Assembly (NCBI RefSeq): GCF_932526225.1
Contig: NC_064040.1
Coordinates: 4,399,681 to 4,463,680, forward strand
DNA length: 64,000 nt
DNA from: Nematostella vectensis
Lineage: Eukaryota > Cnidaria > Anthozoa > Actiniaria > Edwardsiidae
Direction: 5' to 3'
Shown here: piece after piece, positions 1 through 27,356 of the stretch
How positions within the stretch are numbered: the stretch's first letter is position 1
How the letters are laid out: every line of letters starts with the position of its first letter
Position numbers and translations under genes: made by a program
Notes under the pieces: generated by a model
Told to the model about the DNA's origin: nothing
What the model saw: the letters and a program-made list of their open reading frames with translations, nothing else
Database searches by the model: none

Positions 1-39
1 AGCTAAAGCTAGAGGGACTGCAGACGCTACAGGTAACGA

Positions 40-270
40 CACGATATGGCACGATGCGATACGATATAATATGATGCAATACGATACGACACGTAAAGCT
101 ACAACACATGATACGAAGCGAGAGACGATACGATGCAACGCAAGCAAGACCTACAATTAACGACACGATACGACACGACATGATACAAAGCGATACCACA
201 GACGATACGATACAACGAAAGACTTACATTTAACAAAACGATACAACAACATGTTACGAAATGATAAGAG
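40..270. repeat. degenerate ACGATA-rich simple repeat
   Basis: Many imperfect copies of gatacgat / acgacacgata-like words follow one another. No protein-coding pattern is seen. It lies upstream of the first recognised HEATR5 exon and is probably intronic. Confidence 0.5.
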
Positions 271-364
271 AGACTAACGATAACACCCCAAACGAAATAA
301 GAACTATCATGCCTTGGATAACTGCAGAAGTATGCCCCATAATCTACATGGCGTTATCGAGTTG

Positions 365-588
365 AAGCCGCATTGTCACCATTGTCTCCGATGATTTTTA
401 ACGGAAAACGCGAAAACTATTTCAAAATATTGAAAGCAGTGTGTATATTGCAAGTTTCTTCGAGGATGTGATTGATAATTTAGAGCGGATGGCATGTTAA
501 ATATCTCGGATTCTAATAGATTCTTTTGTCTTTTAACGGCTGAGGTTTCCGTCGGACCTCCGGAAGTGTACTGGTGACAATGCGGCTT
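365..588. mobile_element. short foldback (MITE-like) element
   Basis: A perfect 17-bp inverted repeat, aagccgcattgtcacca at 365-381 and its reverse complement at 572-588, bounds about 190 bp of AT-rich sequence without a convincing ORF. It sits in a HEATR5 intron just before the exon at 622. A non-autonomous DNA element is inferred; no target-site duplication was established. Confidence 0.45.
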
Positions 589-621
589 TAAACCTGACCC
601 GAACTTGTGCTCCATTTTCAG

Positions 622-16602
<15,981 letters not shown>

Positions 16603-17489
16603 ATAAGAGAAGGCTACGCGCCAAACCGCCTATAAAAGCTGACAGATTTACTGGAAACTGTCCTACAAACTGTTCTACCATTTAACCTTCAACTTGGGGA
16701 TGATATTTCAGTTATTCAAGAGTATGGACACACCTTGATTGATTATAAAGATCAGATGTAATTTGGAATGTATAACGTTTCACTATTAAGCCTGCCGACC
16801 CCCCCCCCCCCCCCTTAACTGCCATGCAGGTGATATAGAATATATAAAATACAACTAATAAATACTGGCTAGTTTCGGGGGCGTTATTGTATATATGTCA
16901 TATATGTAATAGAATGATTGACGTTTTACGCATTAACACCAGAAAAAATTAAACAATCATTTCTCTTTGTCATTTATGAGAACGTTCAGCTCGAGATTTC
17001 ACCAAATTTTAAGAACATGCCGAGGCTCAGATTGCAGAACATTTTTTGTGTTGCGTTCTAAAATGCATTATCAAATTTTGCTCATAGTAACAACCATATT
17101 TTTGCTATTGATCATTAGTGTAATTCTCTTCCTAATAATCCATTCTTAATCTTATATACACAGTAATAATTGAATCACTTTCTGTTGTACAAATAGTAAT
17201 AAAGCTTAAATTACATATGTAAGAAAAGCTCCATAAAACCAGACATCTATTTCCACCGGACATTTTTACAGGCGGAGTCTATAACGTGTTACAAGCCAAG
17301 ACTAACTTGGTACATTTCTGTATACAGTTTTGAGCTCACAAAAAATAACTATTTCTCCAATTCACACGTATGGTTTCTCCCAACTATTTCTCCTATTCAC
17401 GCGCAAGTTTTGCTAAATTCTTTGATATTTTAAATCGCTTGCCAACTATCTAGCTAGCGGTTGTTGCTTGAGTGTTATTCCATGAATTT
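16603..17489. other. convergent 3' intergenic region
   Basis: Lies between the stop codons of HEATR5 (+) and the acyl-CoA synthetase (-). AATAAA at 16857-16862 is a plausible HEATR5 polyadenylation signal. A poly-C run lies at about 16799-16814. No gene is seen. Confidence 0.5.
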
Positions 17490-20400
17490 CTAACTAGCTA
17501 GCGCTTCTTTCTTAAGCACTCTTCTTAGAATCTTGCCGGTAGGGGTCTTGGGAATGGCTTCCACAAACTCCACCCCTCCCCTTAGTTTCTTCTCCGGTGC
17601 CACGTGCTCCGTCACGAAATCCAAGATCTCTCTTTCCGAGATCTCCGCCTTGACGACCACAAAGGCTCTCGGGAGTTCGCCGGCCACGTCATCCGGGATA
17701 CCGATTACCGCGGCATCAGCGATATGGGGGTGTGAGACGAGCAGGGCTTCGAGCTCCGCAGGGGGGACCTGTCGGGGAAAATGCTATGTCAGATATAGTG
17801 CTCAATCTCGCGTACATACTAAGCCCTCACAAAAAAGTCTCAATCTCGCTATAGTACGGAAACACAGGCTTCCCACGCAGAACCTGGTGTACGGTACACA
17901 GGGTTCTCGTGCCAGACCTATTGTATGCAACACAGGGTTCCCAGGTAAGACTGGATGTACAGAGCAAAGCGTTCCCGCACGATACTTCATGTGTTTTCCT
18001 GTGGTGTTCCTTTGTCAGACGAGGTGAATGGTACGTATAGTTTACACCCTAGACCTTTTGTACGGAACACAGGGTTCAAGTGCAACACAGGGCTCCCAAG
18101 CAAATAGAGTTCTAACACAGGCTTTTTATATGGTACACAGTGATCCCACCCAAGACCTGGTCTATGGAACACATGGTTACCACACAAAGACCTGGTGTAT
18201 GGAACACAGGGTTACCACACAAAGACCTGATGTACGGAACACAGGGTTACCACACAAGCCCTGGTGTATAGAACACAGTGTTCCCACACAAGCCCTGGTG
18301 TATGGAACACAGGGTTACTACACAAATACTGGATGTATAGAACACAGTGTTCCCACACAAGCCCTGGTGTATGGAACACAGGGTTACCACACATGCCCTG
18401 GTGTATGGAACACAGTGTTCCCACACAAAGACCTGGTGTATGGAACACAGGGTTACTACACAAATACTGGATGTATAGAACACAGTGTTCCCACACAAGC
18501 CCTGGTGTATGGAACACAGGGTTACCACACAAGCCCTGGTGTATGGAACACAGGGTTACCACACAAAGACCTGGTGTATAGAACACAGGGTTCCCACACA
18601 AGCCCTGGTGTATGGAACACAGTGTTCCCACACAAGCCCTGGTGTATAGAACACAGGGTTCCCACACAAGCCCTGGTGTATAGAACACCGGGTTCCCACA
18701 CAAGCCCTGGTGTATGGAACACAGGGCTCCCACACAAGCCCTGGTGTATAGAACACAGGGTTCCCACACAAGCCCTGGTGTATGGAACACAGGGTTCCCA
18801 CACAAGCCCTGGTGTATGGAACACAGGGTTCCCACACAAGCCCTGGTGTATGGAACACAGGGTTCCCACACAAGCCCTGGTGTATGGAACACAGGGTTCC
18901 CACACAAGCCCTGGTGTATAGAACACAGTGTTCCCACACAAGCCCTGGTGTATAGAACACAGGGTTCCCACACAAGCCCTGGTGTATAGAACACAGGGTT
19001 CCCACACAAGCCCTGGTGTATAGAACACAGGGTTCCCACACAAGCCCTGGTGTATAGAACACAGGGTTCCCACACAAGCCCTGGTGTATAGAACACAGGG
19101 TTCCCACACAAGCCCTGGTGTATAGAACACAGGGTTCCCACACAAGCCCTGGTGTATAGAACACAGGGTTCCCACACAAGCCCTGGTGTATGGAACACAG
19201 GGTTCCCACACAAGCCCTGGTGTATAGAACACAGGGTTCCCACACAAGCCCTGGTGTATGGAACACAGGGTTCCCACACAAGCCCTGGTGTATGGAACAC
19301 AGGGTTCCCACACAAGCCCTGGTGTATGGAACACAGGGTTCCGACACAAGCCCTGGTGTATGGAACACAGGGTTCCCACACAAGCCCTGGTGTAGAGTAA
19401 GTATGCAGCTGCTTTGTCTCCTATTATCTTTGTTCTACAAAGGAGTTCTTTTGTCTCTTCTTCTCGTTCTTTGTGTCGAGGTGCGGATATTGTTCATTTG
19501 CCCAATCAAATTGCAGCTTGTAAGAGCTGCGTACTGACCCCTGGTATATAGAGCATAGCGACAGGGTTCCCACATTGGGTTCTAGCACTTCACCTGGTGC
19601 CCCTTGTATTTAATCAGCTCCTTGAGTCGGTCTGTGATGTAGAAGTAGTCTTCCGTGTCATAGTAACCTATGTCACCAGTGTGCAGCCATCCATCACTTG
19701 TGAATGTGTTTGCCGTCTGTTCGGGTTTGTTCAAATAACCTGCAAGTTTTGAGCGTCATGTTTTTATCACAACTGTTGTAGGTTATGTTAGAAAATGAGG
19801 ATGCAAGGATGGATCTGATTGACATATACTTTGCTTGCCAAATAGCAAGGCAAGGAAAATATTCTGTGTGCATCAGAGCACAATAATGGAATGCTCCTAA
19901 TTATGAATTTCGTGTCAATCAAAAGTGGTATTCTCATATGCGAATCGGCTAACTTTCTTTAAAGTTTGTTTTGGTGGCCTTGTTTGACCAATTGCTATAA
20001 AAGTAAGTTAAAAACTCAGGGATGTCCAGCCTTCCATCTTGAAGAGGCAGGGTGGTTTAACATTCAAAACATGACAGGAAGTTAGTCTGTGAAATTTACC
20101 TCAGATATATTTCCTCTTAAATTTCTCCTAATTTTCTATTACTCACCATGTGTAACTATAGGCCCACGTAAACAGATCTCCCCTTCTTGGTTTGGGCCTA
20201 GAGCCTCTCCCGTGTCTAGGTCAGTGACCTGAGAAATAAACACAAAAGGTGATCAGAGATTATAAGTCTCTGATGTCTGTCTTGGTTAGGTCTACTAATG
20301 ACTAAATACGAAGCCCTACCTTGCCCTCTAGGTTTGGAAGCAACACTCCCACCGACCCGTCCTTGCACTTGGTGGGGTCAATAGGGTTGACTATAGCACC

Positions 20401-22750
20401 AGCTGTGGCCTCGGTTAGACCATAACCTGTGGACGCACATAGCAAGAGGAGTGCTGAAACCGTCTTTCCTCCTTTGTGGCATTGTTGCAGTACTTTGATA
20501 TTTATTATAAAAGGTAACCTGTCACCAAAGAGTCACTGTTTTGCAAACAGGCCAATGTTTTTCTTTTCTAGATGCACTTTTGGATGAAACTAGTTGATGG
20601 ATATGAAAACAGTTGCAAACCGTCAATGGAATAAAGCTGCTCTGTCTATAGGTCACTTAGGCACCACAGATTTCTATGTTTACCTTGCCTGACAATTTTG
20701 AGGGATGGAATTCGTTCTGCCATAGTCCTTAGGATGCCTTTGCCAACTGGGGCTGCAGCAGAGATCATGCTCTCGAGGGATGATAAGTCGTACTTGTCTA
20801 CTAGCGGGTGCTTAGCTAGAAAAAGGGCAAGTGGAGGGACCATCGGAAAGTCATTCACCTGCAAGAGACAATTTATATAAAGACATGCGTAGGGACATCA
20901 CTGTAGTGTTCTTGTGAGTAGTCTGTGTATATCAGGCCTGGTAATGAGTTAAGGCCTAGGAACAAGAGATAAGTGATTGGAGAGAGGTTTGTATGGATCT
21001 TAATCTTGTGTAACCTGGTACATCATATAGGTGTGAGCAGAGGATCAGAGTGTGCCAATAAGTGAATGAGAGGAAAGGATAAGGGAAGAATGAAACAGTG
21101 CCTTCCATAGGGCCCTCAGGTACCTCCCAGTATACAGTCCCTCCCATAGGGCCCTTTGGTAACTCTGCATACATTCCCTCACAAGGGGCCCTCAGGTACC
21201 TCACAGTATACAGTCCTTTCGGTAGGGCCCTTTGGTAACTCGGCATACATTCCCCCACAAGGGGCCCTTAAGTACCTCCCAGTATACAGTCCTTTCGGTA
21301 GGGCCCTTTGGTAACTATGCATACATTCCCTCACAAGGGGCCCTCAGGTACCTCCCAGTATACAGTCCCTCCCATAGGGCCCTTTGGTAACTCTGCATAC
21401 ATTCCCTCACAAGGGGCCCTCAGGTACCTCACAGTATACAGTCCTTTTGGTAGGGCCCTTTGGTAACTCGGCATACATTCCCCCACAAGGGGCCCTTAGT
21501 TACCTCCCAGTATACAGTCCTTTTGGTAGGGCCCTTTGGTAACTCTGCATACATTCCCTCACAAGGGGCCCTCAGGTACCTCACAGTATACAGTCCTTTC
21601 GATAGGGCCCTTGGGTAGATCAGTATACAGCAGCTGTCAACTCACCCACATTAAGTGCCACAAGATTTTGGACCTCATCACAAGCCTAATTTTTGTGAGA
21701 ATGTCCATAACTCACTATAGAGTCCCTCCCATAGGGCCCTTGGGTAACTCAGTATACAGTCCCCCCCATAGTGCCCTTGGGTAACTCGGTATACAGTCCC
21801 TCCCATAGGGCCCTTGGGTAACTCAGTATACAGTCCTACAGGGGCTTTTGGGGAAGTACCAACAAATTATTTTGCACACCTTGTATTTCTCTATGGTCTT
21901 TAGAAGTTGTTCAGGCTCAAACCCCTGCAGCAAGATGACCTTGGAGCCCAAATAGAAATGCATGCCGACATTAACTGCCAATCCAAATGCGTGGAAGAGA
22001 GGCAGTAAAGACAGGGTTACCAGTCTCTTGTCCCATTGCATGAACTCTTTGCTCCCTAGGCTAAGCGCATGCCCAATGTAGTTATAGTGCGACTGCAGGA
22101 CACCCTTAGAAACACCTGTAGTTCCACTAGAATATGGCATGCATATGGCCTCTGTTGGGTCTGTGGGGCTGTAGACTCCTTTTAACTTAGAGCCATCATC
22201 CTTAAGCAAGTCCTTGAAGAATTCCACTGATTCAAAGACATGTTCTACATTTGCTTTCCTTGCGGCTTCTATAGCAGTGTGGTAAAGCTTTGAGTCTGTA
22301 ATAATGTACTTAGCACTTGAGTCAATAAGTTGATAGGCTAGCTCATCTACGGTATATCCTGGATTTGCCGTGGTCACAACTGCCCCTATGGCCTGGGCCC
22401 CGTATAGGTATACAGGGTACTGCATAATGTTGGGTAGGTGCAGTAGAGCCACGTCTTTGGGTTTGACCCCTGCCTGCAACAGTGCAGATCCACATTTCTT
22501 GATCAGGGTGATGAGATCTGTATAAGTATAGGTCTCTCCTGTTGGACCATCCACCTAAGGGTAGAAATTAATCATATAAAAAATTGACCTAATTATATCC
22601 AAAATGCATTATCTTCACAGCAGAAAAAGCAAATAATGGCGGAATCAAGAGAAGGGAGGAAGACAGGGCAGGCAGCACCACTGACCATCAACACGGCTGT
22701 TGTTAAAGGCAAAGCAAAATAAATAAATAAATAAATAAATAATAAATATA

Positions 22751-22797
<47 letters not shown>

Positions 22798-23885
22798 ATG
22801 ATAAATACATGGATAAATAAATAAATAAATCAAATAAGAAAAAACGTGGGGAAAATACATTTGAAAAAAAAGTTAAAATGATAAATAAACTACATCTTCA
22901 AGCCATCCACTTGATGGCAAATAATAACGAAAATCAGGGGCGGATTTCGAGGTTTGCCGAGCGGGCACCGCACCCCCCCTATTTTCAGATATTTGGCTTT
23001 GAAATGACAAAAAATATAAAGAAATACAAGGAAGAACATCGCCCCCCCCCCCCCCCCCCCCCCGCCTCCCCACTTTCTTAATCCTGTACCCGCCCCTAAT
23101 AATATTCACAAAATCAAATGTTGCGTTGCTGCTAAGACATCGCAAAATTAGCATATGGTAATTTGATCACAGAAGGAATTTGTAAATACTGTTTTCTTTC
23201 TATCTTATGCAGGTGCATACTCGCGTATTCGAAGATTAACATTGATCTTTTCGCAAATACGGAATGAATAAAGCACTTAGATAACAAGACAACTTTAGAG
23301 ATATAGGTATGGTCCATGCAAGCCATTTGCGACTTAGTGATAATCCAAATGTATCTAATTCATTATCTGTAACGGAACAATAACTTTTCAAGTAGGATGT
23401 CACGGAGATCCTGTACCTTACACGAACTTTTTACCTTCTTGTTCTTACAGTATAAAGATAGGCTTGACTTAATTTTATATTCTCTATATTTCTTTTATAT
23501 TTCTCTTTTATTCTCTATAAACTTTACTATATATTCTCCTCGAATGAGGTGACCAAATACTATTACGAGGTGACCAATATTATTGATATCAACACACATA
23601 GAAATACCAGGCATACAAGTAATTTTTCGTTAAACTCACCAAGGCTTCTTTATCGCCATTTCTCTTACAACAGTCAAGTATAAACTGCACGTATGACTGG
23701 TTTTTCGGCACGTCTATAGCGGGGTAACTTGAACGAAGTATTCTATCATCGCTTGAAACAGTGTACCAGCGAATAGTAGTGCAAGGCCTTGCTAGCTTGA
23801 TCGCAGTGCTCAATCGACTGGAGCTCAGGCGAATACTACGGCAGAGCAGATGCGAGGCTCGACTAGATAGAGCTAACGATGCCAT
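17490..23885 (-). CDS. acyl-CoA synthetase / 4-coumarate-CoA ligase-like, ANL superfamily, 7 exons
   Basis: Exons in transcript order: 23885-23640, 22554-21880, 20858-20684, 20426-20320, 20228-20147, 19739-19594, 17768-17490. All joins keep frame and use GT-AG; the product is 569 residues. Motifs: P-loop [11 protein letters not shown] (223-233), GYGLTEA (366-372), WLHTGD (446-451) and the A10 lysine in [11 protein letters not shown] (K556). The enzyme adenylates a carboxylic acid with ATP and transfers it to CoA. The first 45 residues are rich in Arg and Ser and nearly without acids ([20 protein letters not shown]), a typical mitochondrial presequence. The C-terminus (EALAS) is not a standard peroxisomal PTS1. 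Substrate cannot be read from sequence; family members act on phenylpropanoid-like or medium/long-chain fatty acids. Introns hold a 34-bp and a 76-bp minisatellite. Luciferase-like function is not supported. Confidence 0.92.
17880..19396. repeat. 34-bp minisatellite, about 36-40 copies
   Basis: The unit is ggtgtatrgaacacagggtt plus cccacacaagccct. The copies are degraded and irregular from 17880 to about 18250 and nearly perfect from about 18580 to 19396. It fills most of the last intron of the acyl-CoA synthetase gene (17769-19593). Confidence 0.96.
21100..21838. repeat. 76-bp tandem repeat, about 9 copies
   Basis: The unit includes tagggccctttggtaactc, tgcatacattccctcacaag and gggccctcaggtacctc then acagtatacagtcc. 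The spacing of gccctttggt (21151, 21227) gives 76 bp. The 3' copies are shorter variants. Within the intron 20859-21879 of the acyl-CoA synthetase gene. Confidence 0.93.
22719..22838. repeat. (AAAT)n microsatellite
   Basis: A nearly uninterrupted aaataaataaat run in the first intron of the acyl-CoA synthetase gene. Confidence 0.95.
22936..23097. mobile_element. MITE-like element with aggggcgg termini
   Basis: Starts aggggcggatttcgagg and ends gtacccgcccct, an 8-bp perfect inverted terminus. The core contains a long poly-C tract. Termini of the CAGGGGCGG type are common in hAT-like MITEs; the family is inferred. First intron of the acyl-CoA synthetase gene. Confidence 0.5.
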
Positions 23886-24578
23886 GATGGGATGCTCACT
23901 TGTTCCTTGATGACTGATGGACTTTGTTCTTTCACTATTGGGAACACAGGAATACCAAATGATTAGTCATCTGTCGTGGACATCTCAAGGGCTGGAGGAT
24001 GGATAGCTGTTGACATGTAAAGCCCCAAAGCGGGGACCTCTGCAGAACGCTACCTCGGAATCACTTATCATGCAGCCAAGACAAAATATGCTTCAATGAT
24101 TAGTTTTGTGATCGTGGACCTTAGAAAACGAGTATAGCCTTAGAAATCTGCCTATTTGACTTGCGAAGTCCACCGTTTTAACTTTTTTTTCTTCCAGACG
24201 CGAATCATGCTATTGGAAAAAAAAATTCTGAAGGTGTCGAGTTTTTAAATATTTAATTGATCGAATACTGTGTTGAAAATTTGAATTGAATTGCCCCCGA
24301 AGACTCCCCCCCCCCCCCCCCCTTGTTTACGAGAGTGGTTATGAAAAGTATAACGATATTATCCGTGTAAGGGCGAGAGCGTGGAAGCTACAAGTGTGTG
24401 CGTGACTTAATTCGGGCGTGACAACTTAGCGGCTATTTTTAGCAAGTAGCTCACCAGCCGCTCTGCTCTGCTTCCTTTTTTGAGTTCTTTTATTACTTCT
24501 ACTTCTGCAACACGTACTAGCTACAGAATAATACTTCCGAAGTTAATAGACACTACAGCAACGAAGAGATCTCTGGAT
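23886..24578. promoter_or_regulatory. divergent intergenic region between acyl-CoA synthetase and the SOCS-box pseudokinase gene
   Basis: About 690 bp separate the two ATG codons on opposite strands, so it must hold both promoters unless unseen 5' exons exist. A poly-C tract lies at about 24307-24322. No TATA box or other core element is convincing. Confidence 0.45.
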
Positions 24579-25601
24579 ATGGTCAGGCCTTTAAGAAGAA
24601 ATATATTAGACCTTCGAATTCATTCTAATTTCAAAGCCGAGATATTTCGAACAAAATGTGTATCTTCCCTTCAGGATATTTGCAGAAGGGTGATTGTTGT
24701 TTGTTCGATAAAATCTGTTGGTCTTTTTAACGCTGAGTCGGCCATCTCTTCCCTTCCCCTACCAAGGGCTCTCCTAGAATCTCTGACGGCTAGTGTGCAT
24801 AGACCAGACGATATCGGCTTGAGCTTGTGCGATTCGTTTATCCAGATTCCTTCACCTGGGAAACACTCGTTCTACGGGGAACGAGTTGTACTTAAATGTA
24901 TACGGATGCCTAGGAAATGGGGACAGCTTTGCGCATCTGCGAAAAAATTCAAGGAAGACTGGACTAGGGTAAGACACCGAAATATTTCAAAGGTTATCCT
25001 GTGTTTTGAAAAGGATTACACGATTGGAGCAATATTTGAACCTGTATCCTGTACGGTTTATGACAGGGTACAAATCCAGAAAAGTTCTCGGAAATTTATC
25101 GATGAATGCCACATATGGAGAGTGATTTCTCAGCTCGCTGATGTACTGAACTACCTATGCAAGCTTGACATCCCTCACAGTAGCCTAACCACCCTTCGCA
25201 TGTCTGTTACAAGCAACTGGGATCTCCGCCTCCATAACATGCTTTTGTACTTTGAGACTTCAAACCACGCTGTTATCGACAGAGAAACATTCTATGGTAT
25301 TTACAGCTCGCCAGAAACATTGAGAGGGTCCAAGAGTGACAAAAACGACCCGTGGCTGGTGGGGTGCGTAGGGTACGAGCTTATGCATCTTGAGACGGCA
25401 TACCACTACAGTAAAGGGGTTTCCCCTTTTGTGGTGCTCGAGAGCATAGTGCAGGGGAAACCCCCGCCGAAATGGATGGAAAATAACGGTTATTCTAATG
25501 ACTTGGCTGAATTAGTGCGATGGTGTTTAGCCCACAATAGTGCGCTGAGACCTTCTTTGAAAGAGATTTCAGCGAAAACAAAAGCGCTTTTCAATATTTG
25601 A
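24579..25601 (+). CDS. SOCS-box plus pseudokinase protein, single exon
   Basis: 340 residues from the first ATG at 24579; the longer frame starts at a TTG. Residues 30-69 form a SOCS box: SLQDICRRVI (30-39) fits the BC-box rule (S/T/A)-L-x3-C-x3-(I/L/V) exactly, and LPLP (59-62) is a Cul5 box. Residues about 100-340 resemble a protein kinase fold: VVLKC with Lys106 in the beta-3 position, SSPETL (243-248) as the APE motif, VGCVGYELM (GCxxYEL), and ALRPS as the subdomain XI Arg. The catalytic HRD is replaced by HSS (200-202) and no DFG is present, the equivalent stretch being LRLHNML. It is therefore predicted to be catalytically dead. SOCS boxes recruit Elongin B/C and Cullin-5, so a substrate-receptor role for a Cul5 ubiquitin ligase is inferred, with the pseudokinase as the recognition or scaffold part. 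Lack of introns may mean retroposition. Upstream exons cannot be excluded. Confidence 0.72.
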   Translation: MVRPLRRNILDLRIHSNFKAEIFRTKCVSSLQDICRRVIVVCSIKSVGLFNAESAISSLPLPRALLESLTASVHRPDDIGLSLCDSFIQIPSPGKHSFYGERVVLKCIRMPRKWGQLCASAKKFKEDWTRVRHRNISKVILCFEKDYTIGAIFEPVSCTVYDRVQIQKSSRKFIDECHIWRVISQLADVLNYLCKLDIPHSSLTTLRMSVTSNWDLRLHNMLLYFETSNHAVIDRETFYGIYSSPETLRGSKSDKNDPWLVGCVGYELMHLETAYHYSKGVSPFVVLESIVQGKPPPKWMENNGYSNDLAELVRWCLAHNSALRPSLKEISAKTKALFNI

Positions 25602-25835
25602 CTCAAATTCGCAGATACCGGCCGTTCTATTGAGCGCGGTCCACCTGTAACGTAACAAGTGTTGCGTGACGGGAGTTGACAGGTGGCGGCTGACGTAGCT
25701 TTGTTCATGTCGATCCACAAGAAGATAGTAGAGATTTCGGGCGTATCCCTGGCGTTAGATCAACAACGATTATTGAATCCACGCCGTTGTGTCTGGCCCT
25801 ACATAATCAACGTAAAATCTGGGCGTCCTTTATAC

Positions 25836-25880
25836 ACCCTTAATTAAGGGTTCTGTTACTGATCACCCTTAATTAAGGGT
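25836..25880. repeat. twin 16-bp perfect palindromes
   Basis: acccttaattaagggt occurs at 25836-25851 and again at 25865-25880. Each is its own reverse complement, containing a TTAATTAA core. Role unknown; a footprint of element ends or a protein binding pair are both possible. Confidence 0.85.
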
Positions 25881-27230
25881 ATATCTAAGGGTAGATCTAA
25901 CGCTAGGGATCATAAAGACACACGCCTATTCTCTCATATTACGCAAAAACTTGAATAAACGTTAATTTGAAAAGGGGAACATGCATTTTGTGATGATATG
26001 GACATGACATAACGTGCTGTGGTCTGGATGCTAGAGACGCGCTCGGATTCGCGACTAGGCATTATAGCTCTTCGCGGCTTCGGGTTTATCGTGGATTTTT
26101 GTGTAAACCGTGTTCCAAAGAAAAAAAACAACTAATATGCCCCCTTTAGACCTCTAAAATTGCTTCACGTCTTCCAAGGAAGAAAAAAAAGGAACGGCTC
26201 AAACCTGTCATTAGTTGGGGGGGGAGTATTCGTTCCCCCTTTTTATTCATATAAAAATTTTCAGCGGTATTCTATGTTATGCACCATACGCGAGAATTGT
26301 AAAACACCAAATACATTGAGATCTTACTAAGTCATTCAAATGAAGCTGGAATGTACGTGCTCATAAGAAAGTTCAAAGCCCCCTCCCCTTTAGAAGACTC
26401 GTTTCCGAACTACTTCCTTTAGAAGTTAAACATTTTTGGGGCCCCCTTCAACAAATACCCCTTACCCCTCCTCTCCAGGGTATTCGATGAACACTCCCTT
26501 ATCAAATGTTTCACCTGCGGTGACTGCTCTTGGAGTCTAAGTATCTATTGATAGTCAGGTTTCGGCGTTTTAGAGCAAAAACAAAAAAGCCCGGAGAGAT
26601 GTGTACAGCTTAAAACTTCCATCCTCTGGATTTATTTATTTCCCTCATTCCAAATCGCCTTTGAAGACCGACCACCTAGTGTTCCAAAAACTTGTATGCT
26701 TTCTTGTAATATCCCATACAAGGTACAAGATCATAATCGATTTATACAGCATTATTGTATGATAAAAGGGCATGTTTCACCGAATTATCCGGCTAGAGGC
26801 CTCTGTTTTTGCAGGTTACGAATTCTGCTTAGTCATGGGCTTCCTGTGTTACGGATGCCATCCAATGAAAACGACGTATCTCATGACAGCTTGACTAAAT
26901 TCTGCCTCGTCATCATGCGCACTGACGAAGTCACGTGATAAAGTACTAGCCGCCCGAGCGATCAGTGCATTTCCCGCCTTTGCTCGAGACAGTCGGAGAA
27001 AACTTTACGGGAAGAGAGTAATTAACTAAACAAGGTTTTGCCGTCTAAATCACCAAACTAGATCCTGCGCGCAGGGTTGACGACTGGGATAACCTGAGAT
27101 CTGCAACGTGTTTGGGCACTGTGTTGTGACATGTATGACAAAGATTTTACGGCCCACTTTGGATATAATAAAAATATATATTGAATGCATTTGATTTGTA
27201 ATAAATATGGGTGGTTATATTGGTTTACAG

Positions 27231-27356
27231 ACCTGTACCCAGGATTTTTCTTGGGGGGGTGCAAAATCCGAAAAAGTGGATCTTTTATAAATAATAAGCT
27301 CCTCCCCCCACCTTCAAAAGTCAAATGGTCGGCCCCTAAACGTGAATGTTTCACGG
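27231..27356. mobile_element. fragment of the GTACCCAGG foldback family
   Basis: Begins acctgtacccaggattttt cttgggggggtgcaaaatcc and shares this terminus with elements ending at 39381 and 43428. The second end is poor, so it is probably a truncated or diverged copy. Confidence 0.5.

Noticed and set aside
17533..18027. 164-codon plus-strand ORF
   Set aside because: Antisense shadow of the last acyl-CoA synthetase exon extended into the minisatellite.
17860..19396. CRISPR-like regular repeats
   Set aside because: Repeats are directly adjacent with no unique spacers, in a eukaryotic intron; a minisatellite.
18028..19537. Long ORFs on both strands in the 34-bp array
   Set aside because: They are repetitive readings of an intronic minisatellite of the acyl-CoA synthetase gene.
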